Shown one piece after another: positions 20,336 to 29,219 of a stretch of DNA of 64,000 nt. The position numbers and the translations under genes are program-made. Below the pieces are notes generated by a model. That model saw only the letters and a list, made by a program, of their open reading frames with translations, was not told the DNA's origin and made no database searches. The stretch covers positions 372,001-436,000 of the forward strand of contig NZ_CP147914.1 of assembly GCF_039645565.1 (NCBI RefSeq). Reading direction: 5' to 3'. Position 1 is the stretch's first letter. Every line of letters starts with the position of its first letter. The DNA is from Sulfurimonas sp. HSL1-2. GTDB taxonomy: Bacteria; Campylobacterota; Campylobacteria; Campylobacterales; Sulfurimonadaceae.

Positions 20336-20934
20336 CGCTTCTGCTCGATCAGCTTCGTAGTGGTATTTTCGAGGGTCTCGATGAGGCGGTTCTCCTGTTC
20401 GGGGGAGAGCTTGCCTGAGGTGATGGAGTCGAGCATCTTTTCGGCCATCTTCATCTTCATCTCCTGCTCCTGGACCCGGAGCTTGTAGAGCAGCTCGTCC
20501 TCGTGGATCTTGAGGCGCTCCTTGCGGTTCTTGCCGGTGTAGTAGAAGAGAAACCAGAAGAGCATCAGCAGTGCGGCCGCGATAAGCCAGTAGAGGTAGG
20601 TCGTCTGCTCATGCTCTTTTTCAATGGCGATCTTCTTCGTCTGCGCCTCTTCCATCGCCACCTCTTTGGTGATGCCGGCCTTGGTAACGTCGGTCTCGGA
20701 GATGAGTTTCTGGACTTCGATGTCGCGCGCTTTGTTGATGAGGGCGATCTCTTTGTCCGCGTCGGCTTTGATCTTGGCGGTTTCGATCTTCTCGGAGCGT
20801 TCACGCACCTGCTGCGGTGTCGCGTAGGGGCCGTTGGGGTTCTGTCCCATCAGGTAGGGCTGCTGGCGGCTGTTGCTTTCACCGCAGCCCAAAAGCAGCA
20901 GCAGCGGAAACAGAGCGAGGATCAGCCCGCGCAT
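20332..20934 (-). CDS. Membrane-anchored coiled-coil lipoprotein, unknown function
   Basis: A 200-residue protein I do not recognise. It has a lipoprotein signal with lipobox LLLGC (Cys17), a charged helical region with heptad-like spacing (about residues 43-110), one transmembrane helix (about 113-131, YWLIAAALLMLFWFLFYY), then a basic and charged helical tail to residue 200. It would be lipid-anchored outside the inner membrane and span it once, with the tail in the cytoplasm. It lies one base from prfB and overlaps bpt by 4 bases, so it is part of that operon. Confidence 0.75.
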   Translation of the reverse strand: MRGLILALFPLLLLLGCGESNSRQQPYLMGQNPNGPYATPQQVRERSEKIETAKIKADADKEIALINKARDIEVQKLISETDVTKAGITKEVAMEEAQTKKIAIEKEHEQTTYLYWLIAAALLMLFWFLFYYTGKNRKERLKIHEDELLYKLRVQEQEMKMKMAEKMLDSITSGKLSPEQENRLIETLENTTTKLIEQKR

Positions 20935-20935
20935 G

Positions 20936-22033
20936 CTAGCTCCTGCTCTGCGTGATCAGTACCCCTTCGAGCATCTTGTCGATGTCGCCGTCGAGGATGG
21001 CAGTGACGTTGGAGTAGGCCTCGTTCGAACGGGTGTCTTTGACCTGCTGGTAGGGCTGCATGACATAGGAGCGGATCTGGTGCCCCCAGCCGATTTCGCT
21101 CTTCTCGATCCCCGCTTCTTCCGCACGTTTGAGTTCGAGTTCATACTCGTAGAGGCGGGACTTGAGCATCTTCATCGCCGTTGCCTTGTTCTTGTGCTGG
21201 CTCCGGTCGTTCTGGCACTGTACGACGATATTCGTCGGGATGTGGGTGATGCGGATGGCCGATTCGGTTTTGTTGACGTGCTGGCCGCCGGCACCGGAGG
21301 CGCGGTAGGTATCGATACGGATATCCTTGTCCTCGATAACGATGTCGATGTCATCCTCGATCTCCGGGGAGACGAGCACCGAGGTAAAGGAGGTGTGGCG
21401 CTTGGCGTTGGAGTCGAAGGGGCTGATCCGCACGAGGCGGTGGATGCCGTTTTCGACCTTGAGGTAGCCGTAGGCGTTTTCTCCCTTGATGATGATGGAG
21501 GCATCCTTGATCCCCGCCTCTTCACCGCTCTGGTAGTCGAGGGTTTCGACGCTGAAACCGCGGCGTTCCGCCCAGCGGGTATACATCCGCAGCAGAATGG
21601 AGGCCCAGTCCTGGGACTCCGTTCCACCCGCACCCGGGTGGATGGAAACGATGGCGTTGTTGCCGTCGTTGGGGCCGCTGAGGAGTACCTCTATCTCCAT
21701 GGTCCGGACATTCTCTTCCAGGTCTGCGGCTTCGTCGAAGAGGGTCTGGACCGTCTCGTCGTCCCCCTCATCTTTGGCCATCTCGTAGAGGTCGGCGGCG
21801 TCGCTCAGCGCGGCTGCCGCCGTTTCGTACTTGGCCAGCTTGCGCTCGAGTTGCGTCTTCTCTTTCTGCACGACGGCGGCATTGGCGGCATCGTTCCAGA
21901 AATCCTGGGAGTTTTCCAGGTCCGCAATCTCGCCCAGACGCGTTTTGATGGCGTCGGGCCGGACGACACCGGTGATATTTTTCATTTTCGTTTTGAGCGT
22001 TTTTAAGAGTTCGCCGTATTCGTAATGGTCCAA
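20936..22033 (-). CDS. prfB: Peptide chain release factor 2
   Basis: RF2, 365 residues, ends translation at UGA and UAA. The tripeptide anticodon SPF (204-206) identifies RF2 rather than RF1, and the catalytic GGQ is at 249-251. The reading frame is continuous from the ATG, so it does not use the programmed +1 frameshift that controls prfB in E. coli and many other bacteria. It heads a four-gene minus-strand unit and is divergent from panC. Confidence 0.97.
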   Translation of the reverse strand: MDHYEYGELLKTLKTKMKNITGVVRPDAIKTRLGEIADLENSQDFWNDAANAAVVQKEKTQLERKLAKYETAAAALSDAADLYEMAKDEGDDETVQTLFDEAADLEENVRTMEIEVLLSGPNDGNNAIVSIHPGAGGTESQDWASILLRMYTRWAERRGFSVETLDYQSGEEAGIKDASIIIKGENAYGYLKVENGIHRLVRISPFDSNAKRHTSFTSVLVSPEIEDDIDIVIEDKDIRIDTYRASGAGGQHVNKTESAIRITHIPTNIVVQCQNDRSQHKNKATAMKMLKSRLYEYELELKRAEEAGIEKSEIGWGHQIRSYVMQPYQQVKDTRSNEAYSNVTAILDGDIDKMLEGVLITQSRS

Positions 22034-22059
22034 AAATGTCTCTCCAAAAATAGATCAGA

Positions 22060-22065
22060 TATAAT
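22060..22065 (+). promoter_or_regulatory. -10 box of panC promoter
   Basis: TATAAT, 29 bases before the panC ATG in the short gap to the divergent prfB. No -35 box is apparent. Confidence 0.55.
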
Positions 22066-22094
22066 GCCGATTATATTCAATCGAGGCTTAAAAC

Positions 22095-22916
22095 ATGGAG
22101 ATTATCAAGAGCCCCAATGCCCTTAAAGACGCGCTTAAAGCGGCGCAGGGGAGTGTCGGTTTCGTCCCGACGATGGGGGCGCTTCACATCGGTCACAAGA
22201 CGCTGATCCAGGCGGCCAGGGAGGCGAACGACATCGTCGTCGTCTCCATCTTCGTCAACCCGACGCAGTTCCTGCCAGGCGAGGACCTGGACGCATACCC
22301 GCGCCGCAAAGAGGCGGACGAAAAGATCTGTGCTCTTGCCGGTGTCGATTTCCTCTTTTATCCCGATGTCTCGGATATGTACGGCGAGGACGAAGTGAGC
22401 CTCATCGCCCCGGATGTACGCGGCTACATCCTGGAGGGTACGTCGCGGCCGGGCCACTTCAGCGGTGTATTGACGGTCGTGAACAAGCTGCTCAATATCG
22501 TCCGTCCCGACCGCGCCTATTTCGGGCGGAAAGATGCCCAGCAGCTGATGCTCATCCGTGAGATGGTCAAGAACCTCTTCATGGACGTCGAGATCGTGCC
22601 GTGCCATACGGTGCGCGACAGCGACGGGCTGGCGCTCAGTTCGCGCAACGCCTACCTCTCCGCCGACGAGCGCAGTGAAGCGCTGAAGATCTCCCGCGCG
22701 CTGACGAAGGCGTCGCATCTGGTCGGCAAGGGGGTTCTGGACTGTGACCGTCTTTACGTGGAGATGCTGGCCGTCCTGGAGCCGCTGGAAGTCGAACACG
22801 TTGCCATCGTCAACCGGGCGTTTATGCCTATAGACACGGTGGAAGTCGGCAATACGATCATTCTTGTCGAGGCGGTTGTCGGGACGACACGGCTTTTGGA
22901 TAACGTCTGGATTTGA
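22095..22916 (+). CDS. panC: Pantothenate synthetase
   Basis: PanC, 273 residues, condenses pantoate and beta-alanine with ATP to give pantothenate for coenzyme A. The nucleotide-binding signature MGALHIGH is at residues 27-34, PTQF follows the second strand, and YFGRKDAQQ and SSRNAYLS mark the pantoate and ATP sites. It is monocistronic: prfB is divergent and ftsI convergent. Its stop is followed after four bases by copy A of the structured repeat. Confidence 0.97.
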   Translation: MEIIKSPNALKDALKAAQGSVGFVPTMGALHIGHKTLIQAAREANDIVVVSIFVNPTQFLPGEDLDAYPRRKEADEKICALAGVDFLFYPDVSDMYGEDEVSLIAPDVRGYILEGTSRPGHFSGVLTVVNKLLNIVRPDRAYFGRKDAQQLMLIREMVKNLFMDVEIVPCHTVRDSDGLALSSRNAYLSADERSEALKISRALTKASHLVGKGVLDCDRLYVEMLAVLEPLEVEHVAIVNRAFMPIDTVEVGNTIILVEAVVGTTRLLDNVWI

Positions 22917-22920
22917 GGGG

Positions 22921-23046
22921 TTTTGTTCCCCTTCTTCTTTGTGTGCCCAAAGAAGAAGCCGAACCGGGAAGAAGAAAGGGCAACAAGCTGCCGCTCTCGG
23001 GACATGCCACTCCCCGGTGATCCGCTCGACCGCTAAAGACCGTTTC
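22921..23046 (+). repeat. Structured intergenic repeat, copy A
   Basis: About 126 bp that align over the full length with 60848-60974 (near four fifths identical by hand). The 5' part forms a perfect 11-bp hairpin, CTTCTTCTTTG/CAAAGAAGAAG with a 6-base loop. ACCGGG and CCCGGT further on can also pair and are the same in both copies. It fills most of the space between convergent panC and ftsI. It encodes nothing convincing. Confidence 0.85.
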
Positions 23047-23091
23047 GGTCCCGACCATTTACATCTCTTTGGACATGCTTTACGTCGCTTC

Positions 23092-24897
23092 TTAATGTTG
23101 CGGCTTTGTCACTGTTTCCTCTAACGCCGCCACTACCGGGTCCGGCACGAGGTACCCCTCCCGCACCATCATATCGATCACTTTTTTGTTGACCGCGACG
23201 GCGGTCAGCGACGCGAAATGGTATTTTTTCGGCCGGATCACGGTGACGCCGATCGTATAGCGGTGCCCCTGCGTGTCGTTGGCGAAGCCGAGGAAGGAGG
23301 TGTTGTACTGGTTGACGTAGCGTCCCCGCTCTGCGATGTGGGCCGTCCCCGTTTTACCGCCGATCTCGAGGCCGGGGGTGATCGTCCCCGTCCCGGTCCC
23401 CTCCCGGACGGTCTTGATAAGGATCTGTTTCATCCGCTCCGCCGTGGAAGGGGTGAGCACCTGGACCGGGTCGTCTGTTTCGAGGGCGATGGTCTCACCC
23501 GTCGCGGGATCGATAAGCTGCTCCACGACGGTCGGGACCACCGCCTTGCCGCCGTTGTTGAAGACGTTGTAGGCCTTGATGAGCTGCATCAGGTCGACGC
23601 GCAGACCGTAGCCGTAGGAGGTGGTGGCCTTGTAGATCTCGGCGTTGAGCTGCCGTACGCTGGGAAGGACCCCGTGTTTTTCGTAGGGGAAATCCATCCC
23701 AGTCGGGAGGGTCAGACCGAAATTGCGGAGCCCTTCGACGAACTCGTCGCCGTCGAGCTTCTGGGCCAGCTGGGCGATTCCGATGTTCGAGGAGTGGACG
23801 ATGACGTTCTCGGCGCTGATCCAGTGGAATTTGTGCTCGTCGGTGATCACTTTGCGGCCCATCTTGAAGCGGCCCCCGTGCCCGTTGACAATGTCGAAGG
23901 GGTTGACCTTGCCGTGCTCGAGCAGGATGGAGAAGACGAGGGGTTTGAGGACCGAACCCGGTTCGAAGCTGTATTCGAGCGCCCCCGTATTGAGGGAGCT
24001 GTAGTCGCTCTTTTTGATCTGGGTCGGCTGGAAGCGGTTGGAGCTGGCCAGCGAGAGGACCTTCCCGTCGTCGCTGCGCATGATCACCACCATGATCTCC
24101 TCGGCCCCCAGGTATGCCTGCATGGCGTCGGCGATGCGCTCGACCCTGATCTGCAGGGTGACGGGAATCGTGAGCTGGAGGTCGTAGCCGTCGAGCGGCG
24201 GGGTGAAGAGGCTCTCCTTGGTGAGGCGCTTGTAGTTGTTGGCGTCGCGGGGGGCGTAAGTGTAGCCGTTGCGGCGCGCCTGCAGCGAGTCATCGAACTG
24301 CTTTTCCAGCCCTTTGATGCCGCGGTTGCGGGTATAGCCGTCCTCCTCGAATTTGCGGGGGTAGCCGATGAGCGGGGTGAGCAGATCGCCGTAGGGGTAG
24401 ACGCGGGCCTCGCCGCTTTCGACGACATTCAGTCCGTGCAGGATCGTATCGCCCGAGGGGGTTTCATACTCGACGAAGACCCCGAGGCGCCGCAGCTCGA
24501 AGGCGAGGCTTTTGAGGTACTGGGCCCGCTTGGGGGAGATGTCGTAACTGAGCACCACGATGCCCTGGCGCTTGGCGAGTTTCTGGCGGATCTTCTGAAC
24601 CGGGATGCCGCTGTAGATGGAGAAGAGCTGCACGAAGAGCTCTTTTTTCCCGGGGTCGATGTTCCGGGTGTTGACGGTGGCCTTGTAGAGTTTGCGTGTC
24701 GTCGCGATGTGGAAGCCGTCGGCGCTGACGATGCTGCCGCGCATCGCTTTGGTGGTGGCGGAGGTGTAGAGGCGCGGGGTGTGGCGTTCGCCCAGGGCTT
24801 TGCTTGCCATGACGAGGGCGAAGACGGCAAACGCGAAGGTGATCAGCAAAAAGAGGATGACGATCTTTTTCTTTTTGTTCAGTTCAACGTTGACCAT
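23092..24897 (-). CDS. ftsI: Peptidoglycan transpeptidase FtsI/PBP2-type (division)
   Basis: A class B penicillin-binding protein of 601 residues that cross-links septal peptidoglycan. One membrane helix spans about residues 12-32; the periplasmic dimerisation domain follows (RGSIVSADG near 53), then the transpeptidase with SVLK (Ser315, Lys318), SSN (369-371) and KTGT (515-518). I chose the ATG giving MVNVELNKKKK since the GGCGGAAG before it is the better SD; an ATG 21 bases upstream is possible. No C-terminal PASTA domains are present. It stands alone, away from the other murein genes. Confidence 0.93.
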   Translation of the reverse strand: MVNVELNKKKKIVILFLLITFAFAVFALVMASKALGERHTPRLYTSATTKAMRGSIVSADGFHIATTRKLYKATVNTRNIDPGKKELFVQLFSIYSGIPVQKIRQKLAKRQGIVVLSYDISPKRAQYLKSLAFELRRLGVFVEYETPSGDTILHGLNVVESGEARVYPYGDLLTPLIGYPRKFEEDGYTRNRGIKGLEKQFDDSLQARRNGYTYAPRDANNYKRLTKESLFTPPLDGYDLQLTIPVTLQIRVERIADAMQAYLGAEEIMVVIMRSDDGKVLSLASSNRFQPTQIKKSDYSSLNTGALEYSFEPGSVLKPLVFSILLEHGKVNPFDIVNGHGGRFKMGRKVITDEHKFHWISAENVIVHSSNIGIAQLAQKLDGDEFVEGLRNFGLTLPTGMDFPYEKHGVLPSVRQLNAEIYKATTSYGYGLRVDLMQLIKAYNVFNNGGKAVVPTVVEQLIDPATGETIALETDDPVQVLTPSTAERMKQILIKTVREGTGTGTITPGLEIGGKTGTAHIAERGRYVNQYNTSFLGFANDTQGHRYTIGVTVIRPKKYHFASLTAVAVNKKVIDMMVREGYLVPDPVVAALEETVTKPQH

Positions 24898-24979
24898 CGT
24901 GCTGCTTCCGCCCTGCATGTTTCGGTAGTCGGACTATAGCGTTTTGTGCTTGAAAGGGGGGTTAGTGTATAGTGTGCCC

Positions 24980-25819
24980 ATGATAGTTCGCACCCTTATG
25001 CTGCTGTGCCTTTTTGTATCGGGAATAGTGTCAGCCGAGACCCTTGAAAGCGGCCGGGTGTATACAGGGCCGCAGAAACTGGGTGTTCCGAGCCTGGGGG
25101 CGTCGATGATGCTCCCCGCACGGTGGAACGCGCAGCTCTCCGGTGAACGGGGACCTCTGATCCTGCAGTCGCCCGACGGCAGCGGCCGCATCCTCGCCGA
25201 AGCCAATGCCAGCGTGCTCGGCAGTCCCCTGCAGATGCTGCCCGAACAGATGACCTATTACGGGCTGCAACTCTTCTCCCCGTCACAGCCGTCGGCCCTG
25301 CGGACGTCGCTGCTCTACCGGCTTTACCGGGTCGAGGGCCCCGGCCCTTTTACGCGGGCACTGGTCTATGTCGTGCTGGGGCCGCAGGGGCGTGCGATTG
25401 TGCTGTACGGCTTTTTTACCCCTGAAGGGTATGACGGGATGCGCCAGACGATGATCTCGGTCGGCGACAGCATCGGCTTCACCCCCCTGCGTGCCCTGCC
25501 GGCGCATATGGAGGGGATTTACCAGCGCATCACCGGCGGGCACTTCGTTTTCTACCAGAACAGCGGCACGTTTACCGAGAGGCGCGAAGTGTGGCTGTGC
25601 CGCAGCGGCGAAGCGCTGCTGCGGGGGGTCTATACCGTGGCGAACGAAACGTCGCGCCATACCCTGCTGCGCCGGGGCGAATGGCATCTCGAAGACGAAC
25701 ACCTGCAGCTGAACTTCGGCGACGGGAGTTCCGAACGCTACGACATACGGCTGGAAAACAACACGCTCTACTTCGGCGGCGCCCAGACCTTCCGCCTGCC
25801 GAACCACACCTGCGACTAG
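24980..25819 (+). CDS. Exported protein of unknown function
   Basis: I do not recognise this 279-residue protein. It begins with a clear signal peptide (MIVRTLMLLCLFVSGIVSA, cleavage before ETLE), so the mature form is periplasmic or outer membrane. The rest is beta-rich with no transmembrane helix. The C-terminal third (GIYQRITGGHFVFYQNSGTF, later GEWHLEDEHLQLNF) looks like a small lipocalin-like or META-like barrel, but this is a guess. It is divergent from ftsI and ends 98 bases before ftsW. Confidence 0.7.
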   Translation: MIVRTLMLLCLFVSGIVSAETLESGRVYTGPQKLGVPSLGASMMLPARWNAQLSGERGPLILQSPDGSGRILAEANASVLGSPLQMLPEQMTYYGLQLFSPSQPSALRTSLLYRLYRVEGPGPFTRALVYVVLGPQGRAIVLYGFFTPEGYDGMRQTMISVGDSIGFTPLRALPAHMEGIYQRITGGHFVFYQNSGTFTERREVWLCRSGEALLRGVYTVANETSRHTLLRRGEWHLEDEHLQLNFGDGSSERYDIRLENNTLYFGGAQTFRLPNHTCD

Positions 25820-25917
25820 GCAGACCTCTGCGCGTCCGAACGCTTGGAACAGGCTCGCTTCAGAGGAGGGCATAAGCCGACGGCGGCTAAAATACATCCC
25901 AAAAAGCCGGAGTGTGC

Positions 25918-27078
25918 ATGCCCGATAGAACCCTGTTCGTCACCGCCTCGACCCTGATCGCGATCAGTGTCGTGATGATCTACTCCCTTTCGGAGTATAC
26001 GGTCGTGCTGTTCGATTACACCCCGATGCACTTCGCCCTGCGCCAGATGGCGTTCGGCCTCTTCTCCATTCTCCTCATGTGGGCCATCGCCCAGCTCGAT
26101 CCCGACGTCTGGCTCGGCCGGCTCGGCTTCCTGCTCTTTCTGGGCGGGCTCGTGCTGATGCTGGGGATGCCTTTTATGCCTTCGTCGCTGGTGACGGAAG
26201 TCGGCGGGGCGAAACGGTGGATCCGCTTCGCCGGGGTTTCATTGGCCCCCGTGGAGCTCTTCAAGATCGGGTTCGTCTACTTCCTCGCGTGGAGTTTTTC
26301 GCGCAAGATCCGCCACCACAGCGAACTCGGCATCAAGGGGGAATTCCGGCAGTTTATCCCCTATGCCGCCTTCTTCATCCTCGTCATGGTCCTGATCGCC
26401 GTGATGCAGAAGGACCTGGGCCAGGTGATGGTCCTGGCGATGTCGCTGCTCTTCATGCTGATGCTTGCCGGCAGCAGTTTCCGCTTTTTTCTGGTGCTGA
26501 TGGCTCTGGCGGTCGGGGCCTTCGTTGTCTTTATCTTTACGGCCCAGCACCGCGTTGCGCGGATCATCTCCTGGTGGTCGCTGGCGCAGGACTCCATCCT
26601 CTCGCTCATGCCCGAATTCATCGCCTCGCATCTGCGGGTGCAGTCCCACGACGAACCCTACCAGATCAGCCACTCCCTCAACGCGATCCACAACGGCGGG
26701 ATCATCGGTACGGGGCTCGGCAGCGGGACGTTCAAACTGGGCTTCCTCAGCGAGGTGCATACGGACTTCATTCTGGCGGGGATCGCCGAAGAGTTCGGAT
26801 TTATCGGCGTGGCCGTCGTGACGGGGCTTTTCGCCTGGATGCTCAAGCGCATCTTTACCATTGCCAACCGCACCGGCAATGCCCGCTATTCGCTCTTCAG
26901 CGTCGGGGTGGGGCTGCTGCTGGCCTTCGCATTCCTGCTCAACGCCTTCGGCATCAGCGGCATCACCCCCATCAAGGGGATCTCGGTACCTTTCCTCAGC
27001 TACGGGGGTTCGGCGATGATCGCGTCGGCCGTCGGCGTGGGCATGGTCCTGATGATCTCGAAAAAGGCACAGTATTGA
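25918..27078 (+). CDS. ftsW: Septal peptidoglycan glycosyltransferase FtsW (SEDS family)
   Basis: A 386-residue polytopic membrane protein with about ten helices. SEDS-family features are visible: GGAKRWIRFAGVSLAPVELFKIG, the catalytic-region QKDLGQVMV, IHNGGIIGTGLGSGTFKLGFLSEVHTDFI spread over the large loop, and the C-terminal KGISVPFLSYGGSAMIAS. FtsW polymerises septal glycan with FtsI. Direct pairing with murG favours FtsW over RodA. The ATG has GGAG 5 bases upstream. The stop overlaps the TTG start of murG. Confidence 0.93.
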   Translation: MPDRTLFVTASTLIAISVVMIYSLSEYTVVLFDYTPMHFALRQMAFGLFSILLMWAIAQLDPDVWLGRLGFLLFLGGLVLMLGMPFMPSSLVTEVGGAKRWIRFAGVSLAPVELFKIGFVYFLAWSFSRKIRHHSELGIKGEFRQFIPYAAFFILVMVLIAVMQKDLGQVMVLAMSLLFMLMLAGSSFRFFLVLMALAVGAFVVFIFTAQHRVARIISWWSLAQDSILSLMPEFIASHLRVQSHDEPYQISHSLNAIHNGGIIGTGLGSGTFKLGFLSEVHTDFILAGIAEEFGFIGVAVVTGLFAWMLKRIFTIANRTGNARYSLFSVGVGLLLAFAFLLNAFGISGITPIKGISVPFLSYGGSAMIASAVGVGMVLMISKKAQY

Positions 27079-28091
27079 AATTCGTATTGACAGGCGGCGG
27101 GACCGGCGGGCACCTGGCCATCGCCAAGGCACTCCTGGACGCCATCACCGCCGCAGGCGACGAGGCGATCTTTATCGGTTCGACCACGGGGCAGGACCGG
27201 ATGTGGTTCGGGGAGGGGTCGGCATTCGTCCAGACCCACTTTCTCGGGACGACGGGGGTCGTCAACCGCCGCGGCGCGGCGAAACTGGCGGCGCTGTGGC
27301 GGGTGGCACGGGCCGGGGCGGAAGCGCGGCGGATCCTGAAGGGCTACCGGCCCGACGCGGTGATCAGCGTCGGGGGCTTCTCGGCGGCCCCGGCCTCCTT
27401 TGCGGCCCTCGCCCTGGGTATCCCCTTTTTCATTCACGAACAAAACGCCGTCACCGGAAGGCTCAACCGTCTTCTGCGCCGCTATGCGCGCCGCTTTTTC
27501 AGCTCCTACGACCCGGGCAGCCCCGTCAGGAGCTACCCGGTCAACCGGGCGCTGTTCGAGACGGCGCGGGAACGCGACAGCGTGCAGACGGTGATCTTCC
27601 TGGGCGGCTCGCAGGGGGCGAAAGCGATCAATGATTTCGCCCTGGCCGTCGCGCCGGAACTTGCCCGGCGCGGGATTGCCGTCATCCACCAGTGCGGCGA
27701 ACGCGATTATGAACGGGTGCGCTCCGCCTATGCACAAAGCGGGATCGAAGCGGAACTCTACGGGTTTACAAAGGAGCTTCCCGCCCTGCTGGCACGCAGC
27801 GACCTCGCCGTCAGCCGGGCGGGGGCGAGCACGCTTTGGGAGCTGGCGGCCAACGGGCTGCCGGCGCTCTATGTTCCCTACCCTTACGCGGCTGGGGATC
27901 ACCAGTACTACAATGCTGTCTTCCTGGCGGAGCAGGGGCTTTCCTGGGTTGTCCGCGAGGAAGCGCTCCGTCCCGAGATGCTGGCAGAGATACTCGATGA
28001 GGGTGTTGCCGCGGCCAGCCGCGGGTTACGTATGCTTGAGCGCGAGGATGCGGCGGCACGGATCATGGACGCAGTCCGGGAGGCGTGCTGA
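27075..28091 (+). CDS. murG: UDP-GlcNAc:lipid I N-acetylglucosaminyltransferase MurG
   Basis: MurG, 338 residues, makes lipid II from lipid I at the inner face of the membrane. The first G loop TGGGTGGH is at residues 6-13, so the start must be the TTG at 27075, which overlaps the ftsW stop as TTGA. Other motifs are SVGGFSAAPASFAA, FIHEQNAVTGRLN, FLGGSQGAKAIN and the donor-site SRAGASTLWELAANGLPAL. Coupling with ftsW places lipid II synthesis and its use in one transcript. Confidence 0.96.
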   Translation: MKFVLTGGGTGGHLAIAKALLDAITAAGDEAIFIGSTTGQDRMWFGEGSAFVQTHFLGTTGVVNRRGAAKLAALWRVARAGAEARRILKGYRPDAVISVGGFSAAPASFAALALGIPFFIHEQNAVTGRLNRLLRRYARRFFSSYDPGSPVRSYPVNRALFETARERDSVQTVIFLGGSQGAKAINDFALAVAPELARRGIAVIHQCGERDYERVRSAYAQSGIEAELYGFTKELPALLARSDLAVSRAGASTLWELAANGLPALYVPYPYAAGDHQYYNAVFLAEQGLSWVVREEALRPEMLAEILDEGVAAASRGLRMLEREDAAARIMDAVREAC

Positions 28092-28708
28092 TGCTGGCGG
28101 AACTGACGCAGTGGCTCGTCGAGACGGTCCTGGGACTGGGGTACGCGGGGATCTTCGCCCTGATGGCGGTGGAGAGCTCCTTCGTTCCCTTCCCGAGCGA
28201 GGTCGTCCTGGTGCCGGCGGGCTATCTCATCGCCCGGGGGGAGATGCACCCGTTGCTTGTCATGCTCATGGCTCTGCTGGGTTCGTTGACCGGAGCGCTC
28301 GTCAACTACTACCTGGCGCTGCTGCTCGGACTGCCGCTGCTGCGCCGCTACGGCCGCTACTTCTTCATCTCCGAAAAAAGCCTGGAGCGTCTCGATGCGT
28401 TTTTCGCGGCGCACGGGCCGATTTCGACCTTTTCGGGGCGGCTGCTGCCCGGAATCCGGCAGCTTATCTCCATTCCCGCCGGGCTGGCGCGGATGCCCCT
28501 GGTCCCTTTCCTGGGCTATACGGCGCTCGGGGCGGGGCTGTGGAGCCTCATCCTGGTGATGGCGGGCTACCTGATCGGGGAGAACGAGGCGCTGCTGCGC
28601 ACCTACCTGCGGGAAATCACCCTGGCGGTTTTCGCCGGGGTGGTCCTGCTCGTCGCCTTCTATGTCTACCGCCGTCGACGGCCGCGCGAAACCCCCGATG
28701 AGGTTTGA
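28091..28708 (+). CDS. DedA family membrane protein
   Basis: A 205-residue integral membrane protein. It has the DedA/SNARE-associated signature: ESSFVPFPSEVVL near residue 30, then GRLLPGIRQLISIPAGLARMPL. Some DedA proteins act as undecaprenyl phosphate or phospholipid flippases; this placement straight after murG would suit undecaprenyl-phosphate recycling, though that is inference. The ATG overlaps the murG stop by one base and has GGGAGG 7 bases upstream. Confidence 0.88.
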   Translation: MLAELTQWLVETVLGLGYAGIFALMAVESSFVPFPSEVVLVPAGYLIARGEMHPLLVMLMALLGSLTGALVNYYLALLLGLPLLRRYGRYFFISEKSLERLDAFFAAHGPISTFSGRLLPGIRQLISIPAGLARMPLVPFLGYTALGAGLWSLILVMAGYLIGENEALLRTYLREITLAVFAGVVLLVAFYVYRRRRPRETPDEV

Positions 28709-28767
28709 GTAACTCTTTAGGAAAACTTATGTATCATGGAGGGTTAAATGCGGCGCCAGGAGACCCC

Positions 28768-29109
28768 ATGAAAGAGATGATCGAGTCGATCCACAGGCAG
28801 TTTGATGCCCTCATCGCCAAAATCGATCCGCTGTCGGCAGAGATGTTGCAGGACCGTGATTACGCCGTGCAGCTTGCCGATTGCGTTACCCGCTCCTATG
28901 TGATGCTCAATGACGGCATGAACAGCGAACCCGAAGTCTGCTGCGCCTGCGCGATCGAACGCGATACGCTGCGCGAGGCGATGGAGTGGCTCGAAGTGAT
29001 AGGACAGACAGGCGAGGTGGACGAGGAGACGGAGCACTTCTACTTCGAGTTCATTGCCACCCTCGGGACGATCCGCCGCCATATCGCGACGGCGCTTTCC
29101 CGCCTTTAA
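28768..29109 (+). CDS. Small Cys-containing helical protein, unknown function
   Basis: I do not recognise this 113-residue, mostly alpha-helical, acidic protein. A CCAC cluster (Cys58, 59 and 61) lies after NSEPEV, with one more Cys near residue 39; this could bind a metal. The ATG at 28768 has AGGAG 6 bases upstream and is preferred over ATG 28729 or TTG 28705. It lies between dedA and alaS and has no signal peptide. Confidence 0.6.
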   Translation: MKEMIESIHRQFDALIAKIDPLSAEMLQDRDYAVQLADCVTRSYVMLNDGMNSEPEVCCACAIERDTLREAMEWLEVIGQTGEVDEETEHFYFEFIATLGTIRRHIATALSRL

Positions 29110-29165
29110 CTTCCTGCGCTGCAGGAGCGCCTCCCGGTCATTAGAGGTACGCTTAATCCCCGCTT

Positions 29166-29174
29166 TGCTATAAT
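29166..29174 (+). promoter_or_regulatory. Extended -10 promoter of the alaS polycistron
   Basis: TGC-TATAAT lies 45 bases before the alaS start. The run of overlapping genes through 37864 probably depends on it. Confidence 0.6.
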
Positions 29175-29219
29175 CGCGCATATTTTACGCGGTGAGCTGC
29201 CGCACAAAGTGATGAGAGT

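Noticed and set aside
20936..22033. Programmed frameshift in prfB
   Set aside because: The reading frame is continuous from ATG to stop with no in-frame UGA and no upstream SD-like slip site.
22858..23124. Short frames across repeat copy A, and similar frames across copy B (60850-61127)
   Set aside because: They translate the structured repeat. The two copies do not share a frame with conserved protein sequence, while the hairpin pairing is kept.
26079..27074. Long open frame running ahead of murG in the same frame, overlapping ftsW
   Set aside because: It is Arg/Pro/Gly-rich shadow sequence of ftsW in a GC-rich genome. The MurG family start and G loop place the real start at the TTG at 27075.
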